Positions 1-6,338 of a stretch of 11,276 nucleotides of DNA are shown one piece after another. How positions within the stretch are numbered: position 1 is the stretch's first letter; each line of letters opens with the position of its first letter. This stretch comes from Acidobacteriota bacterium. Lineage in GTDB: Bacteria > Acidobacteriota > Thermoanaerobaculia > Gp7-AA8. The notes below the pieces were generated by a model. It was not told where the DNA came from. It did no database searches and saw only the letters and a list, made by a program, of their open reading frames with translations. The stretch lies in contig QHVY01000124.1 in assembly GCA_003223695.1 (NCBI GenBank), positions 1-11,276 of the forward strand, written 5' to 3'. The translations under genes were made by a program, and so were the position numbers.

Positions 1-22
1 GCATTCTGCGAATCGGGCCTCC

Positions 23-367
23 ATGAAATATCCCCGCGAGAAACTCTTCTTCGTCTGCACTGGCCCGCGCTGCAACAATCCCGATCGCGGCGAGGAGCGC
101 GGCGAGGTGATCCGCACCGAGCTCAAAGACCTCAACAAATCCCTCGGCCGCAAGCCAATCGCCCGCATTTGCGCGACGTCGTGCCTCGATCTCTGCGATT
201 TCGGGCCCAATATGATCATCGATTCCACGGTCTACTCGCATCTGACCTGCGAGCTCGCCAAAGCTGTGTACTCCGGCGAAATGGGCGATGCGCCGCGACG
301 CGAAGATCTCGAGCTGAAAGAGGAAGAGTTCAGCGGCACGCGTCACGATCCGCGCGCGGCTAAGTAA
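23..367 (+). CDS. Thioredoxin-like [2Fe-2S] ferredoxin domain protein
   Basis: This 114-residue cytoplasmic protein looks like a small electron carrier of the thioredoxin-like [2Fe-2S] ferredoxin group. The visible ligand pattern is C12-x4-C17 (in VCTGPRC) and C50-x3-C54 (in CATSCLDLC), followed by GPNM. A fifth cysteine, C58, lies three residues after C54 and is an alternative or extra ligand. The C-x4-C plus C-x3-C spacing matches the NuoE type rather than the wider first spacing of stand-alone Aquifex-type ferredoxins. The C-terminal 25 residues are acidic and charged and probably form a disordered tail. The start is the first ATG after the window edge; no clear ribosome binding site is visible in the 22 bases before it. 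Its end overlaps the convergent decarboxylase gene by 8 bases. The redox partner is unknown. Confidence 0.88.
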   Translation: MKYPREKLFFVCTGPRCNNPDRGEERGEVIRTELKDLNKSLGRKPIARICATSCLDLCDFGPNMIIDSTVYSHLTCELAKAVYSGEMGDAPRREDLELKEEEFSGTRHDPRAAK

Positions 368-1760
368 CCTCCGCCACCGCCGCGCGAATGTCCTCAATGC
401 ACATCTGCATACGATCCATGTGCGTGCGGTGCGACACCACGCAGATGCGGATGACGAACTCCGTTCCGAGCATGGTGCCGGTGAGCATCACCCGTTTGCG
501 GCGATTGATGCGCTCCAGCAGATTGCGGTTGTCGTGCTTGCTGAGCTGAAACGCGACTAGCGACAGTTGCGGCTCGGCGACAATCTCCATCCCCTTGATC
601 TTGCGCAGCTCCTCAGTCGCCCAACGAGTCAGATCGAGCTTCTCGTCGAGAAGCTCACGGAACGGCTCGATCCCGAACATCTTCAGCGGCAGCCACACGC
701 GGAGTCCGCGAAAATCGCGTGATAGCTCCGGCGAGATCTCGGCGAAGTCGATCAGCTCCTCCTCCTGCTGAAATTGCGGTAGGTAGCTGGCGTGCATGCT
801 GTGAGCGTCGCGAAGCTGGGCGGCGTTTTTCACAACCAGCGCGCCAGTGCCGTACGGATGAAATAGCGTCTTGTGTGGATCGAGCACGATCGAATCGGCG
901 CGTTCGATGCCGCGCATGGCCGCCCGTCGGCGTTCGGTGAGCATGAAAAATGCGCCGTACGCTCCGTCGACGTGAAACCACATATTCTCGCGATCAGCGA
1001 GATTCGCCAGCGCGGTGAGATCGTCAACCGCTCCGGTGCCGACGGTCCCAGCGCTTCCGGCGATCAGAAACGGCGTGAAGCCATCCGCGCGATCGCGCGC
1101 GATCGCCTCCTCCATCGCATCGACTCGTACCCGGAAGTTTTCGTCGCAGTCGATCTCGCGAACATTCGACAGAGGAAATCCGACGAGGCTCGCCGCTTTC
1201 TGAAACGAGTAGTGAATCTGATTGCCGGCGTACATCGTGCCGCGCGAGAAATCGTCGCCGAGCTGCGCTTTGCGCGCGGTGACGAGGGCAATGAAGTTCG
1301 ACATCGATCCGCCGGTCGTCAGCAGGCCGCCACTCTTTTTTCCGTAGCCGACGATCTCGCAAAACCAGCGAACGACATTCGCCTCGAGCTGCGCGAGGGC
1401 AGGCGCGGCGGCGAAAACACCAACGTAGCGATTGACCGCCGTCGCGATCAGATCGGCAACCGCCGCGGGAAAAATGCCACCACCCGGAATGTACGCGAGG
1501 TAACCCGGTCCCGGCGTGGTGAACGAGCGCGGAATCGCTTCGTCGAAAAGAAAATCGAGCAGCTTGTCGAATGACTCGCCGTTTTTCGGCAAGGGCTCGA
1601 TCAGCGTGCGCGCGAACTCAGTCGCCCCTTCGACATTCGCCGCGGGCTGCGACGGCAGCGACTGAACGTGCTCGACGATGCGCTCCGTTGCGGCTTCGAT
1701 GAGCCGGCGCATTTCCTCGACATCCGGTTCGAGGGGGTATTTCGTCATGCGGAGACGCAT
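360..1760 (-). CDS. PLP-dependent group II decarboxylase (aromatic amino acid decarboxylase-like)
   Basis: A full-length (466-residue) fold-type I pyridoxal-phosphate enzyme of the group II decarboxylase family (aromatic-L-amino-acid, glutamate and related decarboxylases), which removes the alpha-carboxyl group of an amino acid to give an amine. Visible features are the phosphate-binding TTGGSMSN at 148-155, His183 at the ring-stacking position, HVDGAYG at 263-269 with Asp265 to contact the pyridine nitrogen, and DPHK at 294-297 with Lys297 as the Schiff-base lysine. The substrate cannot be read from sequence; a sphingosine-1-phosphate-lyase-like or other carbon-carbon lyase role is less likely. 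The longest start is given; it touches the palindrome just upstream. Met5 (base 1748) is an equally good start, as neither has a convincing ribosome binding site. It is last in a leftward run behind the dioxygenase. Confidence 0.88.
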   Translation of the reverse strand: MRLRMTKYPLEPDVEEMRRLIEAATERIVEHVQSLPSQPAANVEGATEFARTLIEPLPKNGESFDKLLDFLFDEAIPRSFTTPGPGYLAYIPGGGIFPAAVADLIATAVNRYVGVFAAAPALAQLEANVVRWFCEIVGYGKKSGGLLTTGGSMSNFIALVTARKAQLGDDFSRGTMYAGNQIHYSFQKAASLVGFPLSNVREIDCDENFRVRVDAMEEAIARDRADGFTPFLIAGSAGTVGTGAVDDLTALANLADRENMWFHVDGAYGAFFMLTERRRAAMRGIERADSIVLDPHKTLFHPYGTGALVVKNAAQLRDAHSMHASYLPQFQQEEELIDFAEISPELSRDFRGLRVWLPLKMFGIEPFRELLDEKLDLTRWATEELRKIKGMEIVAEPQLSLVAFQLSKHDNRNLLERINRRKRVMLTGTMLGTEFVIRICVVSHRTHMDRMQMCIEDIRAAVAEVT

Positions 1761-1814
1761 TTCACCACAGAGAGCACAGAGACGCTCTGTGTGCTCTGTG
1801 ATCTCTGTGGTGAA
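1761..1814. repeat. 54-bp palindromic repeat (CACAGAG type)
   Basis: Left arm 1761-1781 and right arm 1794-1814 are inverted copies matching at 20 of 21 positions, around a 12-base spacer. The arms begin TTCACCACAGAGA and carry repeated CACAGAG words. The element fills the gap between the dioxygenase stop (1818) and the first possible decarboxylase ATG (1760), with no other sequence beyond 3 bases. The transcript would fold into a long hairpin after the dioxygenase stop, so it may dampen read-through or stabilise the upstream mRNA. Similar CACAGAG-rich palindromes are, from general knowledge, dispersed in many environmental bacterial genomes. It lacks a U-tract, so it is not a classical terminator. 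Confidence 0.85.
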
Positions 1815-1817
1815 TGC

Positions 1818-2756
1818 TCACCGCCGATAAGCGAATGTCCCATCCAACGGATTCGCGTACCCGAAGCACCCGTCGCGTGACAGCAGCTCGCGCGTCGTCC
1901 ACACCGTTTCTCCGCCATCTTCCGCCACCGCAGCCTCGCGCGTCGGATGATTGCGCATCGTCGAATAGTGCACAACGAAGCTTTTCCGCGTCAGCCGCTC
2001 GTCTCCGACGGGACCGCCACCGTGCAGAAGCGCCGAGTGCCACAGCAGGACCTCGCCGCGTTTCGCGAGAAACAATTTCGACTCCAAGCCGCGCCGTTTG
2101 CACTCGGCGTCGTGATACTCCATCGCCGCGCGAGCCTCACGATCGCCCATGCGCCGCCCATCGAACATGTACTCGCCCGGCGCGAATTCGTAAAACGGCA
2201 GCTTCTGCGATCCAGGCACGTACGCCAACGCGCCTGATTCTGGATCGATATTCTCGAGCGCGATCCACGCGGCGAGCAGATGCCCAAATCGCGGCGTCGG
2301 CACGACGATCGAGTCGCGATGCAAAACCTGCTGGCTGCCAAATTCGAAATACAACGACTGCGTGGCCACAGCCGGCTCGCCGAGGATCAGCGATGCGTAG
2401 CGATGGAGCAGCGGATGCAAGTACAGGCGCTGAGCGAGATCGAATCGCGAATGCAAATCGTGGATTCGATACCGCGGCCGGCGCTGCTTCGCCTCGTCGG
2501 CGGTCGAAAATCGCAATGGCGGCGAATCGTATGCGAACGCCACGTTGCGCGGCTTCTCGCGCCAGAGGAGATCGACCCCGCGATCGAATTCCGCTGCGTC
2601 GCTCGTGCTGAAATCGATCGACAGAATGCAATAGCCGTCGTCTGCGAATTTGCGCAGGTTCGCCGCTTCAGTCGCGCTGATCTCGCCGGCAGCGACACGA
2701 TCTTGGATCGTCTCCGCGGCCGACGATTCGTCAACCCAGATCGCGCCCGGAATCAC
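1818..2756 (-). CDS. Phytanoyl-CoA dioxygenase (PhyH) family Fe(II)/2-oxoglutarate oxygenase
   Basis: A predicted non-haem Fe(II) and 2-oxoglutarate-dependent oxygenase of the PhyH family, coupling decarboxylation of 2-oxoglutarate to hydroxylation of an unknown substrate. Numbered from the proposed GTG (312 residues), the iron triad is H146-x-D148 (in VLHRDS) and His245 (in ALLHGGG), with Arg257 (LTRKS) suited to bind the 2-oxoglutarate carboxylate. The segment between, WIALENIDPESGALAYVPGS, is typical of the family. The frame stays open upstream to base 2933, but that extension is out of frame with the real peptidase C-terminus. GTG at 2756 overlaps the peptidase TGA in a GTGA, implying translational coupling. 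No ATG occurs early in the frame. Substrates in this family range from acyl-CoAs to small metabolites and cannot be assigned here. Confidence 0.85.
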   Translation of the reverse strand: MIPGAIWVDESSAAETIQDRVAAGEISATEAANLRKFADDGYCILSIDFSTSDAAEFDRGVDLLWREKPRNVAFAYDSPPLRFSTADEAKQRRPRYRIHDLHSRFDLAQRLYLHPLLHRYASLILGEPAVATQSLYFEFGSQQVLHRDSIVVPTPRFGHLLAAWIALENIDPESGALAYVPGSQKLPFYEFAPGEYMFDGRRMGDREARAAMEYHDAECKRRGLESKLFLAKRGEVLLWHSALLHGGGPVGDERLTRKSFVVHYSTMRNHPTREAAVAEDGGETVWTTRELLSRDGCFGYANPLDGTFAYRR

Positions 2757-4780
2757 CAAATCGAGCAGCGCTTCGACGCCTCGCGCACCATCTTCGATCC
2801 TTCGGCGCAATGGAATGCGCGTTGAAACGCGGGCATGTTTTGCACCGTCCCGTTCACGCGGAAGCGTCCCTGCGCGTGGGGATCGGTGAGCGCTGCGCGT
2901 GTTTGCGATTGAAGCGAGCTGTTCTCGCCCCACACTTGCGCGAATCCGAGGAAGAAGCGCTGTTCCGGCGTGAAGCCGTCGATGGTCTGGCGCGGTTTCC
3001 CTTGCAGCGATTTCTCGTATGCGCGCAGCGCGAGCGTTGCCCCGCCGAGGTCAGCGACTTCTTCGCCGGTGACGAGTTTGCCGTTGATGTTGATCCCCGG
3101 CGCCACATTGAACTCGCTGTACTCCTCGGCCACGCAGTTTGTGCGCGCTTCGAATTTCGCCTTGTCCTCCGGAGTCCACCAGTTGCGCAGATTGCCTTCG
3201 GCATCGAACTTCGCGCCCTGATCGTCGAAACCGTGCGTCATTTCGTGACCGATCACCGTTCCGATCCCGCCGTAGTTGTACGCATCATCTGCGTTTGGAT
3301 CGTAGAACGGCGGCTGCAGAATGCCGGCCGGGAAGGTGATGTCGTTGCGCGAGGCCATGTAGCTCGCATTCACGGTCGGAGGCGTGAATCCACCCCACTC
3401 GTTCGGATCGTCAGGCTTGCCGATACGCGCGAGGTTGTAGTGATACGTGAATCGGTGGGCGGCGACGGTATTCAGGTAGTACTGACTGGGAACGATCGTC
3501 AGCCCCGAGTAATCGCGCCACTTGTCGGGATATCCGATCTTGCGCGAGAACGCGTTGAGCTTTGTCAGCGCGGCCTGCTTCGTCTCGGGACTCATCCAGG
3601 TCAGAGTGGGAATGTCTTCACGAAGGGCAGCGACGAGATTGTCGATGAGCTGATTCATCTTCGCTTTCGCTTCCGGGGTGAAGTTGCGGCGCACGTACTC
3701 CTGACCGAGGAGCTGACCCATGTTCATGTCGGTGGCGCGAACGCATCGTTTCCAGCGCTCCTGCTGCTGCTGTTGTCCGTTGAGAATGCGGCCGTTGAAA
3801 TTGAATTCTTCTTCTTCGAACGGAGAGGAGAGCGCGGGAGCCGAAGCGTTGATCACGATCCAGCGCAGGTACGTTTTCCATTCGTCGAGCGGCACATCGT
3901 TGAGCAGGCGATTGACGGTCTCCATGTACTTCGGCTCGGTGACGTTGAGCTGCGGCTGATTCACGCCGAGAGCGGTCAGGTATGCGTTCCAGTCGATGGC
4001 CGGTGCGGTCGAGGCGAGCTGCGCCACCGGCATCATGTGATAGCGGTTCTCCGGCTTGCGCATCTCCACGCGCGACATCTCCGCATCCGCGAGTTTCGTC
4101 TCCAGCGACAGGATACGTTCCGCATCGCCCCGTGCCTGCGTGCCGTCCTCACCGGCGAGAGTGAGCATCTTGGCAATATGGTCAACATATTGACTACGTA
4201 TGATTTTGAAGCGCTCGTCGTCGCGCAGGTAGTAATCGCGGTCGGGCAAACCGAGCTGACTGGTGCCGACCGAAGCGATGATCATCTTGCTGTTCTTGAA
4301 GTCGTTCTGACCGGCGACGCGAAACAGAGGCGCCGCGCCGGCGTCCGCGAGGTGCGCGAATTCGACGATGAGCGCGTTGCGGTCGTGATTGATCGCCGAT
4401 TCGTTCATGCACGCAGCGTAGAAATCGCCGAGCTTCTGCTGCGGACTGCCCGCGGCGGCGGTTGCGGCCGCTTTCGCGTCCTCTTCGAGAATCGCGTGCA
4501 GAACGTCGCGATTGCGCTCAGCAAGCTCTTCGAATCGGCCGTAGCGCGAGTATTGCGCCGGCAGGGGATTTTTTTTGCGCCACGTGCCGACTGCGTAGTT
4601 GTAGAAATCGTCGCAGGCGTTGACGCTCGTATCCATGCCGGCAACTTCGAATCCGTGCGCGCCGATCAGTGGCTTCGCCGCCGTTGCCGGTTGTCGGTTC
4701 TCGGTTGTCTGTTGCTGCGTTGTCGTTGTGGTGCATGCGATCGCGATCAGGACGATCGCGAGGGGCAGGAAGCGACGCAT
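2753..4780 (-). CDS. M13 family zinc metallopeptidase (neprilysin/PepO-like lipoprotein)
   Basis: A 675-residue exported zinc endopeptidase of family M13, which usually cleaves peptides on the amino side of hydrophobic residues. The start ATG at 4780 has GGAGGA six bases upstream and opens a signal sequence (MRRFLPLAIVLIAIAC) whose Cys16 is a probable lipidation site, although Ala at -3 is not the commonest lipobox residue. A Thr/Gln-rich linker follows. The N-terminal M13 domain begins around residue 45 (NACDDFYNYAVGTW). The catalytic HEMTH is at 512-516, with zinc ligands His512 and His516 and base Glu513. GEEVADLGG at about 572-580 gives the third ligand Glu573 and Asp577; the usual Asn after that Glu is replaced by Glu. 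NASYM stands in for the substrate-binding NAYY motif. The C-terminal CSIW is typical of the family. It leads a three-gene leftward run. Confidence 0.95.
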   Translation of the reverse strand: MRRFLPLAIVLIAIACTTTTTQQQTTENRQPATAAKPLIGAHGFEVAGMDTSVNACDDFYNYAVGTWRKKNPLPAQYSRYGRFEELAERNRDVLHAILEEDAKAAATAAAGSPQQKLGDFYAACMNESAINHDRNALIVEFAHLADAGAAPLFRVAGQNDFKNSKMIIASVGTSQLGLPDRDYYLRDDERFKIIRSQYVDHIAKMLTLAGEDGTQARGDAERILSLETKLADAEMSRVEMRKPENRYHMMPVAQLASTAPAIDWNAYLTALGVNQPQLNVTEPKYMETVNRLLNDVPLDEWKTYLRWIVINASAPALSSPFEEEEFNFNGRILNGQQQQQERWKRCVRATDMNMGQLLGQEYVRRNFTPEAKAKMNQLIDNLVAALREDIPTLTWMSPETKQAALTKLNAFSRKIGYPDKWRDYSGLTIVPSQYYLNTVAAHRFTYHYNLARIGKPDDPNEWGGFTPPTVNASYMASRNDITFPAGILQPPFYDPNADDAYNYGGIGTVIGHEMTHGFDDQGAKFDAEGNLRNWWTPEDKAKFEARTNCVAEEYSEFNVAPGININGKLVTGEEVADLGGATLALRAYEKSLQGKPRQTIDGFTPEQRFFLGFAQVWGENSSLQSQTRAALTDPHAQGRFRVNGTVQNMPAFQRAFHCAEGSKMVREASKRCSIW

Positions 4781-4786
4781 TGCAAA

Positions 4787-4792
4787 TCCTCC
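4787..4792 (-). promoter_or_regulatory. Ribosome binding site of the M13 peptidase
   Basis: GGAGGA on the minus strand lies six bases before ATG 4780. It settles the start against a longer open frame running to base 4879, which has no signal sequence at its N-terminus and would cross the palindrome. Confidence 0.8.
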
Positions 4793-4839
4793 AGAGGTCA
4801 AAAACTCGGCGCGGAATGATAACCGAATACACTCCGCGT

Positions 4840-4916
4840 GTAGGGCACGGCTGCGCCGTGCCGAACTCCCCGCGCGCACGACGGCCCGAGTTCGGCACGG
4901 CGCAGCCGTGCCCTAC
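4840..4916. repeat. 29-bp perfect inverted repeat with nested palindromes
   Basis: Arms 4840-4868 and 4888-4916 are perfect inverted complements separated by a 19-base GC-rich spacer. Each arm itself contains a near-perfect palindrome (GGCACGGC, TGC, GCCGTGCC), so the element can fold as one long hairpin or as two smaller ones, like REP/BIME elements. It occupies most of the divergent gap between the peptidase and the permease and ends only 8 bases before the permease ATG. No other copy is present in this window. Confidence 0.9.
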
Positions 4917-4924
4917 CCACAATC

Positions 4925-6256
4925 ATGAGTGAGCTTCGCCGTGACATCGGTCTGTGGCGCGGGATCGCGCTGAACATGATCGACATGGTCGGCATCGGGC
5001 CGTTCATCACCATCCCGTTCATTCTTTCTGCGATGGGCGGGGGGCGGGGAATGCTCGCCTGGATCCTTGGCGGCCTGCTGGCGATCTCCGATGGCCTGGT
5101 CACGGCCGAGCTCGCAGCGGAGCTGCCGGCATCGGGCGGCTCGTACATTTTCCTTCGCCAGTCGTATGGCCGGGCGGGGCGGCTGATTTCCTTCCTTTTT
5201 CTTTTTCAGATTCTCTTTTCCGCGCCGCTGTCGATGGCCTCCGGCTGCATCGGCTTCGCCAATTACCTGACGGTGCTTGTGCCCGGCGCCAAAACACACA
5301 TCGTGCTAGCGGCAACAACCGTTTGCATCCTGACGACGCTACTGTTGCTGCGGCGCATCGAAGCGGTCGGAAAATTTTCAGTGATGCTGTGGATCGGAGT
5401 GCTGGCCACGCTGGCGATTGTGATCGCCGCGGGGCTGCCACATCTGCGCCTTGACGCGTTCGCTTTCTGGCGCGCAACGCGCCTCGACGGCGCCGCAGGA
5501 TACGGCGGACTCGGCATCGCCTTGATCTACGCCGTCTACGACTACCTCGGCTACTACAACATCTGCTATCTCGGCGACGAAGTGCGCGATCCCGAGCGCA
5601 CCATCCCGCGTGTAATCGTTATCTCGATTCTGGCGATCGGCGCGATCTACCTGATCATGAATGCCTGTCTCATTTCGGTGCTGCCGATGAAGCAGGCGAT
5701 GACGTCGACAGCGATCGTCAGCGACTACCTCGCCTTTCTCGTCGGCCCGAAAGCCGCCCAGATCATCTCCATTCTGATTCTGTGGACGGCGTTCGCATCG
5801 ATCTTCTCGCTGATGCTCGGCTACTCGCGCATCCTCTACGCCGCCGCTCGTGACGGCAATTTCTTTCACATTTTTTCGAAGCTGCACGCGACAGAGGCGC
5901 ATCCGTACGTCGCGACGCTTTTTCTCGGCTGTGTCGCGGCGATTTTCTGCTCGATCTCGCTGAAGAATGTTCTGCAGGCGATCCTGTCGATTCGGGCCAT
6001 CATTCCGTTCATGGCGCAGATCGTCGGCGCCGTGATTCTCCGCCAGCGCGATCCCAATCGCCGTCGGCCGTTCAAGATGTGGCTCTATCCGCTTCCGGCG
6101 ATTATCGCTCTTGGTTTGTGGGGATACGTGGTCATTTCGCCACAAAAGGGACTGAAAGTCGGAGGGCTATACGTGATTGCGGCGGGCTCGTTGTTCTATT
6201 TTGCCCGAGCGTGGTTGCAGAACCAGTCGAAATTTCAAATTTCGAATTTCAAATGA
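4925..6256 (+). CDS. APC superfamily amino acid permease
   Basis: A 443-residue inner-membrane transporter of the amino acid-polyamine-organocation superfamily, with about 12 hydrophobic segments as expected for the LeuT fold. The first segment holds MVGIGPFITIP, the broken-helix glycine motif that binds the substrate amine and carboxylate. ELPASGGSYIFLR matches the conserved loop after helix 2, and GDEVRDPERTIPR matches the conserved loop after helix 6. It probably imports or exchanges amino acids; specificity is not readable. ATG 4925 is the only sensible start because the family signature begins within 20 residues, yet no ribosome binding site is present: the inverted repeat ends 8 bases upstream. 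The last codons (SKFQISNFK) and the TGA lie inside the AT-rich repeat at 6230-6325, so the tail is element-derived. Confidence 0.93.
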   Translation: MSELRRDIGLWRGIALNMIDMVGIGPFITIPFILSAMGGGRGMLAWILGGLLAISDGLVTAELAAELPASGGSYIFLRQSYGRAGRLISFLFLFQILFSAPLSMASGCIGFANYLTVLVPGAKTHIVLAATTVCILTTLLLLRRIEAVGKFSVMLWIGVLATLAIVIAAGLPHLRLDAFAFWRATRLDGAAGYGGLGIALIYAVYDYLGYYNICYLGDEVRDPERTIPRVIVISILAIGAIYLIMNACLISVLPMKQAMTSTAIVSDYLAFLVGPKAAQIISILILWTAFASIFSLMLGYSRILYAAARDGNFFHIFSKLHATEAHPYVATLFLGCVAAIFCSISLKNVLQAILSIRAIIPFMAQIVGAVILRQRDPNRRRPFKMWLYPLPAIIALGLWGYVVISPQKGLKVGGLYVIAAGSLFYFARAWLQNQSKFQISNFK

Positions 6257-6310
6257 AAAATGAAAAAAAGTCTCCTTAATTTTTCATTTGAAATTTGAAA
6301 TTTGAAATTT
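6230..6310. repeat. AT-rich 32-bp inverted repeat at the permease stop codon
   Basis: Arms 6230-6261 and 6279-6310 are inverted complements matching at 31 of 32 positions around a 17-base spacer (starting gaaaaaaag). The arms are nearly all A and T in a GC-rich region. The left arm supplies the last permease codons and its TGA (6254-6256). The predicted RNA hairpin is long but AT-rich and has no following U-run, so a role in mRNA 3'-end protection or partial termination is possible but unproven. The element separates the permease from the hydrolase gene. Confidence 0.9.
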
Positions 6311-6325
6311 GAAATTTGAAATTTC
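6286..6325 (+). repeat. Tandem 7-bp repeat ATTTGAA (five copies plus a partial)
   Basis: Five exact ATTTGAA copies (6286-6320) and a partial sixth (ATTTC) extend the right arm of the inverted repeat past its paired part. The left arm contains fewer and imperfect copies. Such a short unit can expand or contract by slippage, which would change the distance to the hydrolase start at 6339. Confidence 0.9.
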
Positions 6326-6338
6326 CTACAATGTGCAG

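Noticed and set aside
1814..2611. A 265-codon + strand frame antisense to the PhyH gene
   Set aside because: Low-complexity Arg/Ser/Ala-rich translation, and the opposite strand has intact Fe(II) ligands and family motifs.
2757..2933. N-terminal extension of the PhyH oxygenase to an ATG at 2933
   Set aside because: This stretch overlaps the peptidase C-terminus out of frame, is Arg-rich with no family similarity, and the GTGA overlap gives a better start.
2810..4819. A 669-codon open frame on the + strand antisense to the M13 peptidase
   Set aside because: Its translation has no domain signature and is rich in Arg, Val and Leu as expected from reading GC-rich codons backwards, while the minus strand carries a complete M13 enzyme with all catalytic motifs and a ribosome binding site.
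6309..6338. Earlier TTG start of the serine hydrolase
   Set aside because: The ten added residues come from the ATTTGAA repeat and would precede a complete signal peptide; ATG 6339 is better.
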